64,000 nucleotides of DNA from positions 2,170,001 through 2,234,000 of the forward strand of contig NZ_AP027732.1 of the NCBI RefSeq assembly GCF_030296615.1, written 5' to 3'. This DNA is from Frondihabitans sucicola (GTDB lineage Bacteria; Actinomycetota; Actinomycetes; Actinomycetales; Microbacteriaceae). Under the pieces are notes generated by a model. It had not been told where the DNA came from. It ran no database searches and was given only the letters and a program-made list of their open reading frames with translations. Position 1 is the first letter of the stretch. Each line of letters opens with the position of its first letter. Below, piece by piece: positions 48,209-57,625 of this stretch. Position numbers and translations under genes: made by a program.

Positions 48209-50482
48209 ATGGAGGGTCCAGAAATCAAGTTCGCCGAAGCCGTCATCGACAATGGCAAGTTCGGCACCAGGACGGTCCGGTTCGAGACCGGCCGTCTCGC
48301 GCAGCAGGCTCAGGGAGCCGTCGCCGCGTACCTCGACGAAGAGACCATGCTTCTCTCCGCCACGTCCGCTTCGAAGAACCCGAAAGACAACTTCGACTTC
48401 TTCCCGTTGACGGTGGACGTCGAAGAGCGTTCCTACGCCGCCGGCAAGATCCCCGGCTCGTTCTTCCGCCGTGAGGGTCGCCCCTCCACCGAGGCGATCC
48501 TGGTCTGCCGACTGATCGACCGGCCCCTGCGCCCGTCCTTCGTCGACGGCCTCCGCAACGAGGTGCAGATCGTCATCACGGTCCTCAGCATCGCGCCCGA
48601 CGAGTTCTACGACGCTCTGGCCATCAACGCGGCCAGCGCATCGACCCAGATCTCGGGCCTGCCCTTCTCCGGTCCCATCGCCGGTGTGCGCCTCGCGCTC
48701 ATCAAGGGCCAGTGGGTCGCCTTCCCGAAGGCGTCGCAGCTCGAGGACGCCGTCTTCGACCTGACCGTCGCCGGTCGCGTCGTCACCGACGCTGCGGGTA
48801 ACGAGGACGTCGCCATCATGATGGTCGAGGCCGAGGCCACCGAGCACGCCTGGGGCCTCATCCAGGGCGGCGACGTCAAGCCCGACGAGGCCATCGTCGC
48901 GCAGGGTCTCGAGGCGGCCAAGCCGTTCCTCAAGGTCCTCGTCGAGGCGCAGGCCAAGCTGGCCGCCCAATCCGCCAAAGAGATCGCCGACTACCCCGTC
49001 TTCCCGCCGTACACCGACGAGGTCTACTCGGCCGTCGCAGCCATCGCCGAGGAAGACCTCAAGGGCGTCTACCAGATCGCCGCCAAGGTCGAGCGCCAGG
49101 ACGCCGACGATGCTCTCAAGAGCCGTGTGAAGGCCGCCATCGCCGAGCAGGTCGAGGCCGGCACGCTGCCCGCCACTGCGAACGGCCAGGTCTCCGGCGC
49201 CTACAAGTCGGTCACCAAGAAGGTCGTCCGCAGTCGCATCCTGACCGAGCAGATCCGCATGGACGGCCGCGGCCTCGCCGACATCCGCCCGCTCGACGCC
49301 GAGGTGCAGGTCATCCCGCGCGTGCACGGCTCCGCCATCTTCCAGCGCGGCGAGACCCAGATCCTGGGTGTGACCACGCTGAACATGCTCAAGATGGAGC
49401 AGCAGATCGACTCGCTGAGCCCGATCACGAAGAAGCGCTACCTGCACCACTACAACTTCCCGCCCTACTCCACCGGTGAGACCGGTCGAGTCGGGTCGCC
49501 GAAGCGTCGCGAGATCGGGCACGGCTTCCTGGCCGAGCGCGCCCTCGTCCCCGTCCTGCCGTCGCGCGAGGAGTTCCCCTACGCGATCCGCCAGGTCTCC
49601 GAGGCGCTGTCCTCCAACGGCTCCACCTCGATGGGCTCCGTCTGCGCCTCGACGCTGTCGCTGCTCAACGCCGGTGTCCCGCTGAGGGCTCCGGTCGCCG
49701 GCATCGCGATGGGTCTCGTCTCCGACGAGGTCGACGGCCAGACCCGCTACGCGGCTCTCACCGACATCCTCGGTGCGGAAGACGCGCTGGGCGACATGGA
49801 CTTCAAGGTCGCCGGCACGAGCGAGTTCGTCACGGCGATCCAGCTCGACACGAAGCTCGACGGCATCCCCTCGGCAGTGCTCGACGCCGCTCTCAAGCAG
49901 GCGAAGGAGGCCCGCACGGCCATCCTGAACGTGCTGAACAGCGCCATCGACGCTCCCGACGAGATGGCCCCGACGGCTCCTCGCGTCATCAGTGTCCAGA
50001 TCCCGCAGGACAAGATCGGCGAGCTGATCGGCCCGAAGGGCAAGACGATCAACGCCATCCAGGACGAGACCGGCGCCGACATCTCCATCGAGGAAGACGG
50101 CACCGTGTACATCGGCGCCGTCGACGGTCCGTCGGCCGAGGCTGCGCGCGCGCAGGTCAACGCCATCGCGAACCCGACCAACCCCGAGATCGGCGAGCAG
50201 TTCCTGGGCACGGTCGTCAAGATCGCGACCTTCGGTGCCTTCGTCTCGCTCCTCCCGGGCAAGGACGGCCTCCTGCACATCAGCGAGGTCCGCAAGCTCG
50301 CCGGTGGCAAGCGCGTCGAGAACGTCGAAGACGTCCTCGGAGTGGGCCAGAAGATCCTGGTCGAGATCACCAAGATCGACGACCGCGGCAAGCTCTCGCT
50401 CGCCCCGGTCATCGCCGAGGAGGCCGACACCGATTCGTCCGGTGCCGCCGAGGTGTCGATCGACACGTCGGTCGAGGTCTAG
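48209..50482 (+). CDS. pnp: Polyribonucleotide nucleotidyltransferase (PNPase)
   Basis: A complete 757-residue 3'-5' phosphorolytic exoribonuclease and RNA polymerase-like enzyme of RNA turnover. It has two RNase PH-like domains, with [20 protein letters not shown] in the first and [10 protein letters not shown] and [20 protein letters not shown] in the second, then a KH domain ([12 protein letters not shown]) and an S1 domain ([20 protein letters not shown]). AGAGGAG lies 11 nt before the ATG. The long structured leader suggests post-transcriptional control, as is usual for pnp. Confidence 0.97.
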   Translation: MEGPEIKFAEAVIDNGKFGTRTVRFETGRLAQQAQGAVAAYLDEETMLLSATSASKNPKDNFDFFPLTVDVEERSYAAGKIPGSFFRREGRPSTEAILVCRLIDRPLRPSFVDGLRNEVQIVITVLSIAPDEFYDALAINAASASTQISGLPFSGPIAGVRLALIKGQWVAFPKASQLEDAVFDLTVAGRVVTDAAGNEDVAIMMVEAEATEHAWGLIQGGDVKPDEAIVAQGLEAAKPFLKVLVEAQAKLAAQSAKEIADYPVFPPYTDEVYSAVAAIAEEDLKGVYQIAAKVERQDADDALKSRVKAAIAEQVEAGTLPATANGQVSGAYKSVTKKVVRSRILTEQIRMDGRGLADIRPLDAEVQVIPRVHGSAIFQRGETQILGVTTLNMLKMEQQIDSLSPITKKRYLHHYNFPPYSTGETGRVGSPKRREIGHGFLAERALVPVLPSREEFPYAIRQVSEALSSNGSTSMGSVCASTLSLLNAGVPLRAPVAGIAMGLVSDEVDGQTRYAALTDILGAEDALGDMDFKVAGTSEFVTAIQLDTKLDGIPSAVLDAALKQAKEARTAILNVLNSAIDAPDEMAPTAPRVISVQIPQDKIGELIGPKGKTINAIQDETGADISIEEDGTVYIGAVDGPSAEAARAQVNAIANPTNPEIGEQFLGTVVKIATFGAFVSLLPGKDGLLHISEVRKLAGGKRVENVEDVLGVGQKILVEITKIDDRGKLSLAPVIAEEADTDSSGAAEVSIDTSVEV

Positions 50483-50973
50483 ACCTCACCAGCTCGAGCA
50501 GAACGCCCGCCCCGACTCCGGTCGCGGCGGGCGTTCCGCGTTCCGTCCCGGCCCGCGGTGGTCGTGCTCAACCCGCCGCTCACCTTCGCCGACCGCCGTC
50601 GTCTGCGCACGACGAACGAGATTCCGATCGGCAGAGCGGAGAATTGGCGAAGGGCCGATGCGATCCCCACCGCAACGGCCCTCCTGGTGCCGGATCTCAC
50701 CGGCAATCGTGACGGCAACGCTCCCCACCACTGAGAACGTCGCCCCGGAACCCTCCCAGGAACCGCACAACCACGACGCTACGGACGCCTCCTGTGCGCT
50801 TCGCCTCGTCCCGCCCAGAGCACGCTGAGCGCTCTCGATGAACCACCTGGCAGCCGTGCGGCCCCTCGCCCCCGCAACTGGGGTAACGAATTTGGTAACG
50901 AGATGGTGCGTCGCGCTGTTAACACATGAAACGGGACGTAACCTCGTTTTAGACAGTGATCAGGAGGCACCGG
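50483..50973. other. 491-bp region between pnp and the aldo/keto reductase
   Basis: After the terminator hairpin at 50501-50536 I see no convincing gene; short frames here have poor starts and no family resemblance. Near the right end are two GGTAACGA direct repeats (50882-50889 and 50894-50901), a CGTAACC, and a TTTTAGAC that may be part of a promoter. Confidence 0.5.
50501..50536 (+). terminator. Terminator hairpin after pnp
   Basis: GAACGCCCGCC pairs with GGCGGGCGTTC around a 14-nt loop. It has no long T-run. Confidence 0.7.
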
Positions 50974-52034
50974 GTGACCGAACCGACCATACGCGTCGAT
51001 TCGACTTCCGTCGTGCAGTCGACACAGCCGCTTGCCCACCAGGCCGCCTCGCACGGTCGCCACAGCGCGCCGCTCACCGGCGCGACGACCCTACCCGTCG
51101 ACCTCGGCGTGATTCAGCCGCGCCGACGCCTCGGCGTCTCCGACCTCCGCGTGTTCCCGGTGGCCCTCAGCGGAAACGTCTTCGGCTGGACCACCGACGA
51201 GGCCCAGACGTTCGACGTCCTCGACACCTACTTCCACGTCGGCGGCAACTTCATCGACACGGCCGACTCCTACACCGGCGGCGACAGCGAGTCGCTGATC
51301 GGCCAGTGGATGAGCTCGCGACGCACCCGCGACGACGTCGTGCTGGCGACGAAGGTCGGCAAGAGTACCGACAATCCCGGCCTGACACCGTGGGCCATGG
51401 AACGCGCCGTCGAAGCGTCCCTCAAGCGCCTCGGGACCGACCGCATCGACCTGCTGTACCTGCACATCGACGACACCGAGGTCGCCTTCGAGCGCACCCT
51501 GCTCGGCGTCGATCGCCTCATCCGCGCGGGCAAAGTCCGCTACTTCGGCGGGTCCGACCACTCCGGCAACCGTCTCTACGAGGCCAGGATCGCGGCGGGC
51601 ATGCTCGGCGTCGCGCCGATGGTCGCGCTGCAGAACCAGTACAGCCTGGTCCGCCGGGCGGAATACGAGCGCGATCTGGCCAAGGTCGCCGCTCAACAGC
51701 ACCTCGCCGTCATGCCGCGGTTCGCTCTGGCCAGCGGATTCCTGTCCGGCAAATACCGGACGAAGGCCGACATCAAGGGCTACCGCCGGGGGAGCGAGGT
51801 GGCGGGGCTCCTCTCCAAGCGCAACCGAGCGATCCTGGCCGAACTCGACCGGATCGCCTCCTCCACGCCGCACCCGTGGCTGCGGTGTCGCTGGCCTGGC
51901 TGCTCGCCAAGCCGAACGTCGTCGCTCCCGTGGCCAGCGCGACCTCGCCGCACCAGGTTGTCGAACTCGCCGAAGCCGCGCGGGTCCAGCTGACGCGCCA
52001 CGAGGTCGCCGAACTCGACCGCGTCAGCTCGTAG
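50974..52034 (+). CDS. Aldo/keto reductase, frameshifted in this sequence
   Basis: An NADPH-dependent oxidoreductase of the YdjG/Tas-like aldo-keto reductase type, about 353 residues. Visible: GGNFIDTADSYTGGDSE (Asp and Tyr of the tetrad), LATKVGKS (Lys) and YLHIDD (His region). An N-terminal extension of about 45 residues is unusual. The frame breaks at CC 51863-51864; one more C gives RIASSHAAPVAAVSLAWLLA. The GTG at 50974 has AGGAGG upstream. Substrate unknown. It is convergent with the TetR gene. Confidence 0.85.
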
Positions 52035-52036
52035 CA

Positions 52037-52054
52037 GGCGCGTCGACGCGCGCC
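52037..52054. terminator. Small hairpin between convergent genes
   Basis: GGCGCG and CGCGCC with a 6-nt loop, between the aldo/keto reductase and TetR stops. Weak; no T-run. Confidence 0.3.
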
Positions 52055-52076
52055 TCCGAGACGGGGACGCGCAGGA

Positions 52077-52693
52077 TCAGCGGCAGTCGGCGAAGAGCGC
52101 GGTCGTCACGCGGGTGAAGGCGGCGACCGCGGCGATCGTGTCGCCGGCGTAGGCGCCGACCATGGCGCCGTCGCGCGCGAGGTAGAACTCGTCGGCGGCG
52201 TCGCCGGGCATCGGGTGGCCCGCGTCGCGGAACAGCTCGTCGAGTGTCTCGGTGTACCACTCGCGATGCGCCACGACGACGAGTCGGACAGGGTGCGTCT
52301 CGTCGGCGAACTCGGAAGCCGCGTTGATGAACGGGCAGCCGCGGAAGCTGGTCGACTGGATGCCGCGCACGATGGAGTCGGCGACGCCCGTCAGCGTGGC
52401 GAGAGGCCCGTCGCTGTCGGCGCGGATGGACTCCAGGATCTCGCGCGCCTGGTCGCGACGGCGACCGATGTAGTCGAGCACGAGATTGTCCTTCGCACCG
52501 AAGTGCTTGTAGAACGTGGCCTTCGTCACCGACGACTCGGCGATGAGGCGGTCGACGCCGACGGTGCGGATGCCCTCGTGGTAGAAGAGCCTGTCGGCTG
52601 TGACGAGGACCCGCTGCTTCGCGCCGGGGCCCGGCTGGTGCAGCGGGGAGTCAGGGGAACGCTGGACGGCCGATGGGGGAATTCGACCGTCAC
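52077..52693 (-). CDS. TetR family regulator, probably frameshifted near its start
   Basis: A TetR repressor of about 205 residues. The HTH is VDRLIAESSVTKATFYKHFG after the helix RVLVTADRLFYHEGIRTVG; the ligand domain includes STSFRGCPFINAASEFADET. The in-frame ATG at 52760 gives an odd extension. A GTG at 52693 has AAGGAG 7 nt upstream but is in another frame; one extra base in the G run 52675-52679 joins it as MTVEFPPSAVQRSPDSPLHQ. I therefore start at 52693. A palindrome at 52838-52861 is a likely operator. It shares its 222-bp upstream region with the M16 peptidase gene. Confidence 0.75.
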
Positions 52694-52837
52694 AGCGTGG
52701 CTCCTTGAGGACAATTCGGCTGAAAAAGACCGTCGCCGGGGGAGCGACGGCTGCAGACAACGAACGTCCGACTAGCCGCCGAGCGAGTCAGGCTAGGGGA
52801 CCGACCCGATCGGTGACACCACTGTAGCACAATAGAG

Positions 52838-52861
52838 GACAAACAGACGAGTCTGTCTGTC
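52838..52861. promoter_or_regulatory. Palindromic TetR-type operator
   Basis: A near-perfect 24-bp palindrome: half-sites GACAAACAGAC and GTCTGTCTGTC around GA. CAGAC/GTCTG half-sites are common for TetR repressors. It lies 145 bp upstream of the TetR start and 54 bp before the M16 start, so it could control both. Confidence 0.65.
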
Positions 52862-52914
52862 CACATTCGCCGTACCCCAGTTCGGGTGTCATCGATCCCG
52901 TAGGCTCGTTGGCG

Positions 52915-54281
52915 ATGAACGGACCAGTCCTCTTACCCTCGACTCGGTCGAGCTGACCTTCCGAGCATCCGGTGACGAACTCGTCAGGCGAAGCATTCTG
53001 CCGACCGGCGTCCGGGTCCTCTCCGAGCGGATGCCGGGTGCCCGGAGCGCGACCGTCGGTTTCTGGGTGGCGGTCGGCTCCCGCGACGAAACCGAGGGCG
53101 AGCGCGGATCCACCCACTTCCTCGAGCACCTGCTGTTCAAGGGCACCGAGACGCGCAGCGCGTTCGACATCTCGGTCGCCTTCGAGAGCGTCGGCGGCGA
53201 GCACAACGCCGCCACCGCCAAGGAATACACCTGCTACTACGCCAAGGTCCGCGACGTCGACCTCGACATGGCGGTCGACGTCCTGGCCGACATGGTGATC
53301 TCGTCGACGATCGACGAGGCCGAGTTCGAGATCGAGCGCGGCGTGATCCTGGACGAACTCGCCATGGCCGACGACGATGCCGCCGACATCGGCAGCGAGC
53401 GCCTGTTCGAGTCCGTGTTCGGCGACCATCCCCTGGGGCTCTCGATCGGCGGCTCGCCCGACAGCATCCGCGCCGCGAAGCGCGACGACGTGGTCCGGCA
53501 CTACCGGGCCAACTACCGGCCGCAAGACCTCGTCGTCACGGTCGCCGGCGCCGTCGACCACGACGAACTGGTGGGCAGGATCGAGAGGGCCCTGACGCGA
53601 GCGGGCTGGCCCGAGACCCCCGGCACGCCGGTTCCGCGCCGGGCCACCTCGGCCTCGTCCTTCGAGCAGGGCGCTCCCGTCCTGGTCCTGCCTCGCCCGC
53701 TCGAACAGGTCACCGTCCTGCTCGGCGTGCCCGGGCTCGCTCTGACCGACCCGCGCCGGCCCACTTTGAGCGTCCTCAACGCCGTGCTCGGGGGCGGGAT
53801 GTCGTCGCGCCTCTTCCAGGAGATCCGCGAGAAGCGGGGGTTGGCGTACTCCGTGTACTCCTTCACGCCCAGCTACTCGGACGGAGGCGTGTTCGGCCTC
53901 TACGCCGGTTGCGCGCCGCGAAACGCTCGCGACGTCTCCGATCTGATGCTCGACGAATTCGACCGGCTCGCCCGCGACGGCATCACCGACGAGGAGCTCG
54001 CCCGGTCGCTCGGGATGCTCGGCGGAGCCGCCGCGCTGGCCCTCGAAGACAGCGACACCCGGATGAACCGCCTCGGGCGAGCCGAGATCTCGACCGGCGA
54101 GTTCGTCGACCTCGACGAGTCGCTGTCGCGTCTCGGCGCGGTCACGGCAGACGACGTGCAGAGCCTCGCCGCCGAGTTGCGCGCGGGCGTACTGTCCACG
54201 GTGGTCGTCGGCGACGTGGATCCTGCGCTCTTCGATCCGACCGATGTCCGGCCCGCGGCAACGACGCCCCTGGCCCTGTAG
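52915..54281 (+). CDS. M16 family zinc peptidase, frameshifted near its start
   Basis: A pitrilysin/processing-peptidase-like protein of about 456 residues. The inverted zinc motif HFLEH is near residue 69, followed about 75 residues later by the third ligand region ERGVILDELAMADDD. The C-terminal half has the arginine/tyrosine motif region RGLAYSVYSFTPSY. The ATG at 52915 reads MNGP and is joined to SPLTLDSVELTFRASGDELV by one more C at 52924-52925. It sits between pnp and dapB in related genomes too. Its stop abuts the phosphatase gene. Confidence 0.85.
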
Positions 54282-54298
54282 TGAATCAGGAGGCGACA

Positions 54299-54901
54299 GT
54301 GTCGCACTACCTCTATCTCGTCCGGCACGGTGAGCAGCAAGACGCCGAGTACGGCCTTCCCGACGGCCCGCTGTCCGAACGCGGAAAGCGGCAGGCGCGT
54401 GCCATCGCCCAGCGCCTCGGCGGGGTGCCGTTCGACGCCGCGTGGCACTCGCCCCTCGAACGCGCCTCCGAAACCGCGACGATCATGACCGAGATGATGC
54501 CGGCGCTCACGCCCGAGCCGTCGACGCTGCTGTTCGACTGCATCCCGTCCGGTCCGACGCCGGACATGCCGCACGCGTACAAGCCGTTCTTCGGAGGGGT
54601 CACCGAAGAAGAGATCGAGGCGGGCGAAGCGCAGATGTCCGACGCCGTCGCCGAGTGGCTGACTCCGGCCAGAGAAGACCGGCACGACCTGCTCATCACG
54701 CACAACTTCGTGATCGGCTGGTTCGTGCGCGAGGTCTTCGGCGCGCCGTCCTGGCGCTGGATGGGCGTCAACCAGGCGAACTGCGGGCTCACGATCATTC
54801 GGGTGCGCAGCGCCAAGCCACCGGAGCTGGTCACGCACAACGACCTCGGGCACCTCCCCGTCGAACTTCGTACGGGGCTGCCGGTCGAGCAACCGCTCTA
54901 G
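54299..54901 (+). CDS. Histidine phosphatase superfamily protein
   Basis: A 200-residue phosphoglycerate mutase-like phosphatase. The catalytic RHGE is at residues 9-12, GPLSERGKRQARAIA is the usual second segment, SPLERASETA the third, and the second catalytic His is in LLITHNFVIGWF. Substrate unknown. The GTG at 54299 has AGGAG 6 nt upstream, starting 17 nt after the M16 stop, so the two are probably co-transcribed. Its end overlaps the convergent acetyltransferase gene by 4 nt. Confidence 0.85.
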   Translation: MSHYLYLVRHGEQQDAEYGLPDGPLSERGKRQARAIAQRLGGVPFDAAWHSPLERASETATIMTEMMPALTPEPSTLLFDCIPSGPTPDMPHAYKPFFGGVTEEEIEAGEAQMSDAVAEWLTPAREDRHDLLITHNFVIGWFVREVFGAPSWRWMGVNQANCGLTIIRVRSAKPPELVTHNDLGHLPVELRTGLPVEQPL

Positions 54902-55386
54902 ACGTCGCTCGACTTCAGGGTCTTCCCGAACCAGTGGGTCGCGTTGGGGTTGTCGTTGTACGGCTCGACCGCGACGTAGCCGGTCGAGCGATAGAGGCTT
55001 CCGGCCGCCGTCAGGCTGGCGTTCGTGTCGAGGACGGCCTCGTCGGCGCCGAACCGCACGGCCCGGCGTTCGAGCTCGGCCAGGAGCGCCTTGCCGAGCC
55101 CGTGGCCGCGCCCCTCCGGAGAGACGTAGAGGTGCTTGACCTCGTACCGCGTCGTGCCGGCCGGACCGCTCGGGATCCTGCGAATGCCGCCGCAGGCGAC
55201 GGCCTCGGCTCCGTCGACGTCGACCACCAGGAAGACGCCGCGCGGGGCGATGAACGCCGCGGGGTCGGGAAAGGTCGTCCTGTAGCCGGCAGGATCGGGG
55301 AAGGTCGCGGTCCGTTCGGCGAAATACGCCTCGAGAAGCGCATGCGCTGCGGGGTCGTCGACAGGGATCTCACGAAAAGGTGCCAC
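54898..55386 (-). CDS. GNAT family N-acetyltransferase
   Basis: A 162-residue acetyltransferase with the acetyl-CoA loop SPEGRGHGLGKALLAELERR (about residues 90-109) and the C-terminal YRSTGYVAVEPYNDNPNATHWF, as in the group related to PA4866-like and MarR-associated GNATs. Substrate unknown. The GTG at 55386 gives the normal length; TAGCAT is 8 nt before it. It is divergent from dapB. Confidence 0.8.
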   Translation of the reverse strand: MAPFREIPVDDPAAHALLEAYFAERTATFPDPAGYRTTFPDPAAFIAPRGVFLVVDVDGAEAVACGGIRRIPSGPAGTTRYEVKHLYVSPEGRGHGLGKALLAELERRAVRFGADEAVLDTNASLTAAGSLYRSTGYVAVEPYNDNPNATHWFGKTLKSSDV

Positions 55387-55394
55387 GAGAACCG

Positions 55395-55400
55395 ATGCTA
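55395..55400 (-). promoter_or_regulatory. -10 box TAGCAT before the acetyltransferase
   Basis: TAGCAT on the minus strand, 8 nt before the GTG at 55386. Confidence 0.4.
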
Positions 55401-55410
55401 GCGATCCCGG

Positions 55411-55416
55411 TACCCT
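55411..55416 (+). promoter_or_regulatory. -10 box TACCCT before dapB
   Basis: TACCCT is 7 nt before the ATG at 55424; leaderless start likely. Confidence 0.5.
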
Positions 55417-55423
55417 TGACCCC

Positions 55424-56167
55424 ATGACAACTCGCGTCGCCGTGGTCGGAGCAACCGGAAAGATGGGGCGGCTGTTCCTCCGGCTGATCGAAGAGGACGC
55501 CGCCTACGAACTCCACGCCGGGCTGTCGTCGAGAGACGACCTCGAAGACGTGGTCGGTGCCGATCTGGTGGTCGACGTGACGGTTCCCGCGGTCAGCCCG
55601 GGCATCGTCGAGAAGGCCGTCCGGGCCGGCATCCCCGTCCTCGTCGGCACGTCGGGCTGGTCCGAACCGCGACTCGCCGACCTTCGCCGGGTCGTCGCCG
55701 AGGTCGACGGCCCCGGCGTGCTGGTCGTCCCCAACTTCTCGGTCGGATCGGTGCTCGCGACCGCGTTCGCGACCATGGCCGCCCGATTCTACGAATCGGT
55801 CGAGATCGTCGAGACCCATCACCCCGGCAAGGTCGATTCGCCCTCCGGCACCGCGATCCGCACGGCCGAGCTGATCGCCGAGGCCCGCCGCGACCTCGGG
55901 CCGGTGCGCGCCCCGCACGTCGACCAGCGCGCCCGCGGGCAGCAGGTCGCCAGCGTTCCCGTGCACAGCCTGCGCCTCCCCGGCATCGAGGCGCGCCAGG
56001 AGGTCATCTTCGGTGGCACCGGAGAGACCCTGTCTCTGGTGCACGACACCACCTCGCAGGCCGCCTACGAGCAGGGCATCCGCGTCTCCCTGGCGGCCGT
56101 GACGACCGTCACCGGCGTCGTGGTCGGTCTCGACAAGCTCCTGCCGCTCGGGGCGCCGGGCGCATGA
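55424..56167 (+). CDS. dapB: 4-hydroxy-tetrahydrodipicolinate reductase
   Basis: A complete 247-residue enzyme of lysine and meso-diaminopimelate synthesis, reducing hydroxytetrahydrodipicolinate with NAD(P)H. The nucleotide loop is VGATGKMGR at the N-terminus, and the catalytic signature ETHHPGKVDSPSGTA is near residue 127. It supplies the wall precursor together with dapA 2.3 kb downstream. Its stop overlaps the start of the next gene (ATGA). Confidence 0.95.
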   Translation: MTTRVAVVGATGKMGRLFLRLIEEDAAYELHAGLSSRDDLEDVVGADLVVDVTVPAVSPGIVEKAVRAGIPVLVGTSGWSEPRLADLRRVVAEVDGPGVLVVPNFSVGSVLATAFATMAARFYESVEIVETHHPGKVDSPSGTAIRTAELIAEARRDLGPVRAPHVDQRARGQQVASVPVHSLRLPGIEARQEVIFGGTGETLSLVHDTTSQAAYEQGIRVSLAAVTTVTGVVVGLDKLLPLGAPGA

Positions 56168-56607
56168 AGGGCCGCATCGCCGCCATCGTGATGTGCGCGC
56201 TCCTGGTGCTCTACCTGGTGCTGGTCGGTCAGCGGGCCGTCCTGTTCGTCCAGACCGGTGTGCCGATCGCCATCGTGCTCGGTATCGCTCTCATCGTCCT
56301 GCCGATCATCGGCGTCTTCGCGCTGGTCGCCGAGATCCGCTTCGGCATCGTCACCGAGAGCATCGTGAAACAGCTGGAGGCCGAGGGCGAACTGCCGGTG
56401 GACGACGTTCCGCGGCGCGCCAGCGGACGGTACGAGCGGGAGGCCGCAGACGCCGCGTTTCCGCAGTACGCGACCGCGGTGAAGGAGGCCCCGGACGACT
56501 GGCGGGCCTGGTTCCGGCTGGGCCTCGCCTACGATGCGTGCGGCGACCGCCGACGTGCGCGCGGCGCGATCCGGCGCTCGTTCCGTCTGCGCACGCGAGC
56601 GTCCTGA
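56164..56607 (+). CDS. Membrane protein with TPR-like C-terminus
   Basis: A 147-residue protein with two N-terminal membrane helices (IAAIVMCALLVLYLVLVG and IAIVLGIALIVLPIIGVFAL) and a cytoplasmic tail with one tetratricopeptide-like pair of helices (DWRAWFRLGLAYDACGDRRR). It is translationally coupled to dapB. Similar small proteins follow dapB in other actinobacteria as I recall them; the function is unknown. Confidence 0.7.
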   Translation: MKGRIAAIVMCALLVLYLVLVGQRAVLFVQTGVPIAIVLGIALIVLPIIGVFALVAEIRFGIVTESIVKQLEAEGELPVDDVPRRASGRYEREAADAAFPQYATAVKEAPDDWRAWFRLGLAYDACGDRRRARGAIRRSFRLRTRAS

Positions 56608-56613
56608 GAGGTC

Positions 56614-57522
56614 TCAGCCGAGGAGGGCGTCGAGGGCTTCCTCGACCGTCCGGTGACGGAACACGAAACCGTCGTCGAGCAGCCTCTGCGGTGTCACCTG
56701 CTGGCTCGACAGGAGCATCTCCTGACCGGCGTCGCCGAGCAGCCCGCGGATGACGAACTCGGGCACGGCGAGGCGGTACGGACGGCCGAGGTCTTTCGCG
56801 GTGCGAGCCGTGAGGCGGTCGCTCGTGGCCGACACCGGCCCGGCCAGGTTGACCGGCCCCTCGAGCTCGCTCGACAGGAGGTGGACGATGGCGGCGGCCT
56901 CGTCGTGAAGGCTGATCCACGGCCAGATCTGCGACCCGTTGCCGAGTCGGGAACCGAGGAACGCCTTGGTCAGAGCGAGCAGGGGCTTCATCGCTCCGCC
57001 GGGGCCCACGACGATGCCGGTCCGGAACGTGACGACCCTCGTGCCCGCGGGCGCCGTGTGCGCCTCCGCCTCCCAGTCGCCGACGACGTCGGCCAGGAAC
57101 CCCTCGCCGCGGGGCGACTCCTCCGTCAGGACGTCGAGCGGGCGGTCTCCGTAGATGCCGACCGCCGAGCCGCTGAGGAAGACTCCGGGCGGCGTCTCCG
57201 CGTGGTGCATCGCTTCGGCGAGGGTTCGGGTGGCACTCACGCGCGACTCGCGGATCTCGCGCTTGTACGACGCGGTCCAGGGCAGCTTGGAGAGGGACGC
57301 GCCCGAGAGGTTGATCACGGCGTCGGCGCGGTCGAGCAGGTTGTAGTCGAGGATGCCCGCCGCGGGTGACCAGGTGAACTCGCCCGGGTCGGTGGTCGGC
57401 CGTCGCACCAGCTTCAGGACGGTGTGACCGCCCTCGCGCAACTGCCGGCTGACCTCGGTGCCGATGAGCCCCGAGGCTCCGGCGATCAGAACGGTGGATC
57501 GGGTCGTGTCCCGCGGCGTCAT
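56614..57522 (-). CDS. TIGR01777-type NAD-dependent epimerase/dehydratase (SulA-like)
   Basis: A 302-residue short-chain dehydrogenase-like protein of the TIGR01777 group. It has the Rossmann loop IAGASGLIGTEVSRQLREGG, the characteristic FTWSPAAGILD and ADAVINLSGASLSK, and LSGSAVGIYGDRP. The role of this group is not settled. GAAGGG lies upstream of the ATG, and a TACTGT box about 26 nt upstream could be its -10. It is convergent with the dapB partner gene and divergent from thyX. Confidence 0.85.
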   Translation of the reverse strand: MTPRDTTRSTVLIAGASGLIGTEVSRQLREGGHTVLKLVRRPTTDPGEFTWSPAAGILDYNLLDRADAVINLSGASLSKLPWTASYKREIRESRVSATRTLAEAMHHAETPPGVFLSGSAVGIYGDRPLDVLTEESPRGEGFLADVVGDWEAEAHTAPAGTRVVTFRTGIVVGPGGAMKPLLALTKAFLGSRLGNGSQIWPWISLHDEAAAIVHLLSSELEGPVNLAGPVSATSDRLTARTAKDLGRPYRLAVPEFVIRGLLGDAGQEMLLSSQQVTPQRLLDDGFVFRHRTVEEALDALLG

Positions 57523-57612
57523 GTACGTCTGCCCTTCGTCGACTCCTCACAGTAGACGGGAGCTCTGGGGGTCCGCCCGGTCGTTCCGGCCACCAATGTC
57601 CGAGGCTCCCGG

Positions 57613-57618
57613 TAGTGT
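57613..57618 (+). promoter_or_regulatory. -10 box TAGTGT before thyX
   Basis: TAGTGT is 7 nt before the GTG at 57626 and supports that start over the upstream ATG. Confidence 0.5.
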
Positions 57619-57625
57619 CGTTGCC

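Noticed and set aside
50779..51063. 94-codon minus-strand frame between pnp and the aldo/keto reductase
   Set aside because: Poor start, basic low-complexity sequence, and it overlaps the start of the reductase and its ribosome site.
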